The notes under the pieces: generated by a model
Databases searched by the model: none
Told to the model about the DNA's origin: nothing
Seen by the model: only the letters and a program-made list of their open reading frames with translations
Shown here: positions 60,805-64,000 of the stretch, piece by piece
Position numbering within the stretch: the stretch's first letter is position 1
Layout: each line of letters starts with the position of its first letter
Translations under genes and position numbers: made by a program
Assembly: GCA_015075555.1 (NCBI GenBank)
Contig: JABTUD010000002.1
Location: 1,302,001-1,366,000, forward strand
Length of the DNA: 64,000 nt
Reading direction: 5' to 3'
Origin: Thermoflexaceae bacterium
Lineage (GTDB): Bacteria > Chloroflexota > Dehalococcoidia > Tepidiformales > Tepidiformaceae

Positions 60805-61563
60805 ATGCTCGAAAGCGCCGGCCATGCACGCAAGCTCCCCAGGGACGAGTACCGAAGCAACCTGGGTTCTCTTCACGACCGGCTCTACGAGGTCCAGAAG
60901 ACATGCTGGGAATCCGGCATTGGCAGCATAGTTGTCTTCGAAGGGTGGGACGCGGCAGGCAAGGGTTCGGCCATTAGCGCCCTTACCCGCCGTCTCGAAC
61001 CGCGTGGCTTCCGCCTCCACCCCATCCAGCCGCCGCGCTCCCTTGAGCTCGAAATGCCCTGGCTCTGGCGATTCTGGAACCGGCTCCCCAATTACGGTGA
61101 GATGGCCATCTTCGACCAGAGCTGGTACGGCCGCGTCTACCAGGACCGGGTGGCTCGCCTCACCAGCGAACGCGAATGCGAGCAGGGTTTCGGCGACATC
61201 ACTGAATTCGAGCGAACACTCACAGCAGACGGCTACGTCCTCATCAAGGTGTTCCTTCACATCAGCCGCCAGGAGCAGGCGCGCCGTCTGAAGCGCCTCG
61301 CCAGGGACCCGCTCTGCGACTGGCAGGTCTCGGCCGATGTCTGGCGCCGCCACAAGCTCTACGCCGAGCACCGCACTGCCGCCGAAGAGATGCTCGCGCG
61401 AACGGGAACCGAATGGGGCCCGTGGACCATCGTCGATGCCACCTCTCGGCGCCGGGCGAACATGCGCGTCTTCGAAACCGTTATCCGGGGCCTCGAAGAT
61501 GGGCTCCAGCGCCGCGGAATCCAGGCGCCCGGGCGCGAACCCGCCGGGGTCACGGGAGAGTAG
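60805..61563 (+). CDS. Polyphosphate kinase 2 family protein, first of a pair
   Basis: 252 aa. Walker A VVFEGWDAAGKGSAISAL, lid-region RRLEPRGFRLHPIQPPRSLE, Walker B MAIFDQSWYGRVYQDRV, then FERTLTADGYVLIKVFLHIS. PPK2 enzymes transfer phosphate between polyphosphate and nucleotides. The second gene is a paralog two bases downstream; together they match the two-domain polyphosphate:AMP phosphotransferase cut in two. Intact. Confidence 0.88.
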   Translation: MLESAGHARKLPRDEYRSNLGSLHDRLYEVQKTCWESGIGSIVVFEGWDAAGKGSAISALTRRLEPRGFRLHPIQPPRSLELEMPWLWRFWNRLPNYGEMAIFDQSWYGRVYQDRVARLTSERECEQGFGDITEFERTLTADGYVLIKVFLHISRQEQARRLKRLARDPLCDWQVSADVWRRHKLYAEHRTAAEEMLARTGTEWGPWTIVDATSRRRANMRVFETVIRGLEDGLQRRGIQAPGREPAGVTGE

Positions 61564-61565
61564 CC

Positions 61566-62363
61566 ATGCTCGAACGCGTGGACCTGGGCCAGGACATTCC
61601 CCGCGCCGAATACGTCCGGGAGCTCGCCCGTCACCAGGTGGCCCTGCGCGAGCTTGCCCGCGAGCTCTACCTGCGCCGCCGGTCGCTCATTGTGGTTTAC
61701 GAGGGCTGGGATGCGGCGGGTAAGGGCAGCAACATCCGCCGTGTCACCGAAAAGCTCGACCCTCGCGGTTACGAGGTCTACCCGATCGCAGCTCCGGCCG
61801 GTGACGAACGCACCCATCACTATCTCGGGCGCTTCTGGCGCCGGATGCGTCCCCCTTCAGAGAAACAGGTGCTCATCTTCGATCGCAGCTGGTACGGCCG
61901 GGTGCTTGTCGAGCGCGTGGAAGGTTTCTGCAGCGAGGACGAGTGGAAGCGGGCCTATCGCGAGATCAATGACTTCGAGCGCCAGCTGGCCAACGCGGGA
62001 GCCATCATCGTCAAGTTCTGGCTGCAGGTCTCCCCCGGCGAACAGCTCCGCCGTTTCCAGGAGCGCAGCAACACTCCCCACAAGCAGTGGAAGCTGACGG
62101 CGGAGGACTGGCGGAATCGCGAGAAGTGGGGAGCCTACGAGGAGGCAGTCGAAGAGATGCTGCTGCGCACCTCCACGCTCACCGCGCCATGGCGGGTCAT
62201 CGAGGGCAACAGCAAGCCGTTTGCGCGGGTGAAGACGCTCAGCACCCTGGTCTCCACCCTCGCCAGGGAGCTCGGCTTCGAAACAGCCGATGATGGCGGC
62301 CGGCTCGGCCTCGTACCGGCGCGGCCTGCGCCAGCCCGCAAGAAGAGGGCGCGAGCAGCCTGA
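61566..62363 (+). CDS. Polyphosphate kinase 2 family protein, second of a pair
   Basis: 265 aa. Walker A VVYEGWDAAGKGSNIRRV, TEKLDPRGYEVYPIAAPAGD, Walker B VLIFDRSWYGRVLVERV, FERQLANAGAIIVKFWLQVS. Nearest the class that makes nucleoside di- or triphosphates from polyphosphate. A basic tail (PARKKRARAA) may bind polyphosphate. Transcribed with the first PPK2 gene. Confidence 0.88.
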   Translation: MLERVDLGQDIPRAEYVRELARHQVALRELARELYLRRRSLIVVYEGWDAAGKGSNIRRVTEKLDPRGYEVYPIAAPAGDERTHHYLGRFWRRMRPPSEKQVLIFDRSWYGRVLVERVEGFCSEDEWKRAYREINDFERQLANAGAIIVKFWLQVSPGEQLRRFQERSNTPHKQWKLTAEDWRNREKWGAYEEAVEEMLLRTSTLTAPWRVIEGNSKPFARVKTLSTLVSTLARELGFETADDGGRLGLVPARPAPARKKRARAA

Positions 62364-62440
62364 GGCCTCCCCCCGGTGCGGTCCACATGGGCCGCGGTTT
62401 CGGGCCGGTGGGCTGTTGCACCCTCACCGGAGAGATGCGC

Positions 62441-62446
62441 TAGGCT
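62441..62446 (+). promoter_or_regulatory. TAGGCT -10-like box, leaderless start
   Basis: TAGGCT seven bases before ATG 62454. TTGCAC at 62416-62421 could be the -35 with a 19-base spacer. Confidence 0.35.
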
Positions 62447-62453
62447 TGCGCGC

Positions 62454-63458
62454 ATGGGCGGCGAGCTCTACGACATCACCATCCTCGGCGCCGGGCCCAC
62501 CGGGCTCTTCGCGGCGTTCTACGCCGGCCTCAGGGGAATGCGCACGAAGGTGATCGAGGCCCTCCCCGAACCCGGTGGCCAGCTCGCCGTGCTCTATCCC
62601 GAGAAGTACATCTACGATGTGCCCGGACATCCCCGGATCATGGCAAGGGACCTCGTCCGCCAGCTCATTGAGCAGTGCCACCTCTTCGAGCCCGGGTTCG
62701 TCTACAGCCAGCGCATCGACACTCTCACGCCGCTCGATTCCGGCGATGGCCCCGCCTGGCGGCTCGGGACGGCGACGGACGCGCATCTCAGCCGTACCGT
62801 GCTCATCTGCGGCGGCATCGGCGCCTTCGAACCGAACCGGCTCGATCGGCTGGGCGTGGCCGAATACGAAGGCCGCGGCGTCTACTACTTCGTGAAGGAC
62901 AAGCGCCCCTTCCGCGGCAAGCGCGTGCTCATCGTCGGCGGGGGCGATACGGCCATTGACTGGTGCCTGAACCTGAAGGACTGGGCCGGCGAGGTCACGC
63001 TCATCCACCGCCGCGACGAGTTCCGCGCCCACGAGGCAAGCCTTGCCTCGCTGCGCCTCTCGGGAATCCCCATGCTCACCCACTGGGAACTCAAGCGCGT
63101 GCTCGGCGATGGGCAGGTCCGCGGGGCGACTATCTTCCACAACCGCACAGGCGAAGAGCGCGAGCTGGCGGTGGACGTGGTGCTCATCAGCATCGGCTTC
63201 AAGGCCGCCCTCGGCTCCATCGAGCACTGGGGCCTGGAAACCGCCGATGCCCGCCACATCCGCGTCGACGGCCACATGCGCACCAACCTCCCCGGCGTCT
63301 TCGCCGCGGGCGACATCGCTGCCGTCGAAGGCTCGGAACCCTTGAACCTGATCGTCACGGGCTTCGCGCAGGCGGCCATCGCCGCCAACGCGGCGAAGCA
63401 CCATCTCGACCCGCGCTCGCGCATCTTCCCCGGGCATTCGAGCGAACTGCGGCTGTAG
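62454..63458 (+). CDS. Ferredoxin-NADP reductase, thioredoxin reductase-like (FNR2 type)
   Basis: 334 aa. FAD loop ITILGAGPTGLFAAFYAGLR, ALPEPGGQLAVLYPEKYIYD, NADPH loop RVLIVGGGDTAIDWCLNLKD, and FAAGDIAAVEGSEPLNLIVT. The redox CxxC of thioredoxin reductase is absent, as in TrxR-like FNRs of Bacillus and green sulfur bacteria. It passes electrons between NADPH and ferredoxin, which could supply the activase/dehydratase pair upstream. That link is inferred. Confidence 0.88.
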   Translation: MGGELYDITILGAGPTGLFAAFYAGLRGMRTKVIEALPEPGGQLAVLYPEKYIYDVPGHPRIMARDLVRQLIEQCHLFEPGFVYSQRIDTLTPLDSGDGPAWRLGTATDAHLSRTVLICGGIGAFEPNRLDRLGVAEYEGRGVYYFVKDKRPFRGKRVLIVGGGDTAIDWCLNLKDWAGEVTLIHRRDEFRAHEASLASLRLSGIPMLTHWELKRVLGDGQVRGATIFHNRTGEERELAVDVVLISIGFKAALGSIEHWGLETADARHIRVDGHMRTNLPGVFAAGDIAAVEGSEPLNLIVTGFAQAAIAANAAKHHLDPRSRIFPGHSSELRL

Positions 63459-63543
63459 GCGCGCCTGTGCCAGTCGCCCCTGTGACCTGCGCGCGCCCTC
63501 TGCCAGCCTCGGCCCAATGCCTCCGGACCGTTGTGGCGCGCCG

Positions 63544-64000
63544 ATGAAGAAGGGTGGGCCCTGCCCCTGGCCGGTGGACCGTTGCCCGGTCGAAGCGCAC
63601 GCCCGGTGGCGGCGTGGCCACCGTGAGGCAGACCCCCCTGCGCGGCCCGCGCCCCTGGGCCCGGCGCCCACTCCGGGTCCCGAGCCGCCCGGCCTGCAGG
63701 AAAGAGACCTCCGCACCCTCGCCTGGTGGCTCATCGCCGGGATACTGCGGGGAGATGCCGATGCGCGGCAGGCCTCGGTGGTTGTCAGCCTCATGCGCAC
63801 GCTCGCGGCGCTCGGGCCAGCCGGGCCAGGCGAAGAAGAGGCGCTGCGCGAGGTGGAGCTGCGCGGCCGGCTGATGCACGGCCTGCCGCCGCGCAATGAA
63901 GAGGAATGGGCGCGCGCCGGGGCGGCCTTTACTCCCGATGCCCTGGCCGAGTTCCGGCGCTGGGCCGAGGAGCTACTGCTGGAAAGCGATGGACGAGACC
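63544..64000 (+). CDS. Unknown protein, partial at right edge
   Basis: Open from ATG 63544 to the window end (152+ aa). An N-terminal PCPWPVDRCPVEAHARWRRG with two Cys and a Pro-rich linker, then DLRTLAWWLIAGILRGDADA, SLMRTLAALGPAGPGEEEAL, EVELRGRLMHGLPPRNEEEW. The helical part resembles proteins I associate with phage packaging neighbourhoods in related genomes (terminase-small-like), but that is a weak impression. No Shine-Dalgarno sequence before the ATG. Confidence 0.5.
   Translation, partial: MKKGGPCPWPVDRCPVEAHARWRRGHREADPPARPAPLGPAPTPGPEPPGLQERDLRTLAWWLIAGILRGDADARQASVVVSLMRTLAALGPAGPGEEEALREVELRGRLMHGLPPRNEEEWARAGAAFTPDALAEFRRWAEELLLESDGRD

Overview
The window is a GC-rich bacterial chromosome segment of 64 kb with densely packed genes, many GTG starts and two tRNA genes with encoded CCA ends. 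Gene content best fits a Chloroflexota bacterium, probably Dehalococcoidia-like. The hints are CaiB/BaiF CoA-transferases, acyl-CoA dehydrogenase and crotonases, a membrane-bound HdrD-type Fe-S oxidoreductase, small Cys-rich HTH proteins and a giant double-domain dehydratase activase. This placement is inference; there is no rRNA or other marker here. Many first-in-operon genes have a TANNNT box 6-11 bases before the start codon and no clear Shine-Dalgarno sequence, so leaderless transcripts look common.

Layout. 1-8.9 kb: a frameshifted CoA-transferase, HicAB, a CrtC/AttH-like protein, a methyltransferase, a purine nucleoside phosphorylase, two crotonase-family genes, a RelBE-like pair and an acyl-CoA synthetase. 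8.85-10.9 kb: a 2-kb island flanked by an 80-bp direct repeat of the synthetase 3' end. It holds a mini LuxR-type HTH, a membrane-anchored protein and an M23-like protein broken by a stop codon. 11-18.1 kb: an EMO-type Fe-S oxidoreductase, a FAH-family enzyme and a tight galactose operon (galactokinase, nucleotidyltransferase, alpha-galactosidase). 18.3-23.6 kb: an alkyltransferase-like protein, a CoA-transferase, an SDR, a zinc-ribbon mini-protein divergent from an HxlR regulator with a clear palindromic operator, and DNA polymerase III delta. A complete IS481-type element (23554-24636, 6-bp target duplication) sits at the holA stop codon.

24.7-33.4 kb: a methyltransferase, secreted proteins, a restriction-modification-Vsr cluster, mtaB, amaP, scpB, a DUF503 gene and tRNA-Ser(CGA). 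33.4-39.3 kb: a phage-connector-like gene, a selenoprotein of the GrdB/PrdB-related family (in-frame TGA followed by a hairpin), a peptide ABC importer without an ATPase, and tRNA-Thr(CGT). 39.4-49 kb: small enzymes, an acyl-CoA dehydrogenase, regulators, four toxin-antitoxin-like pairs or candidates, moaC and an SDR. 49-53.2 kb: an orphan phage major-capsid-like gene, a second mini LuxR and a three-gene ABC exporter. 53.4-64 kb: a GT4 glycosyltransferase, a 1209-residue double activase with its HgdB-like partner, a nitroreductase, two tandem PPK2 kinases, a TrxR-like ferredoxin-NADP reductase and a partial gene at the right edge.

Working together, the metabolic genes suggest an organism oxidising or modifying organic acids through CoA thioesters, with electrons probably passing to menaquinone through the Fe-S oxidoreductase. 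Accessory DNA (IS, island, R-M, toxin-antitoxin pairs, scattered phage-like genes) is interspersed between housekeeping genes rather than forming one block.
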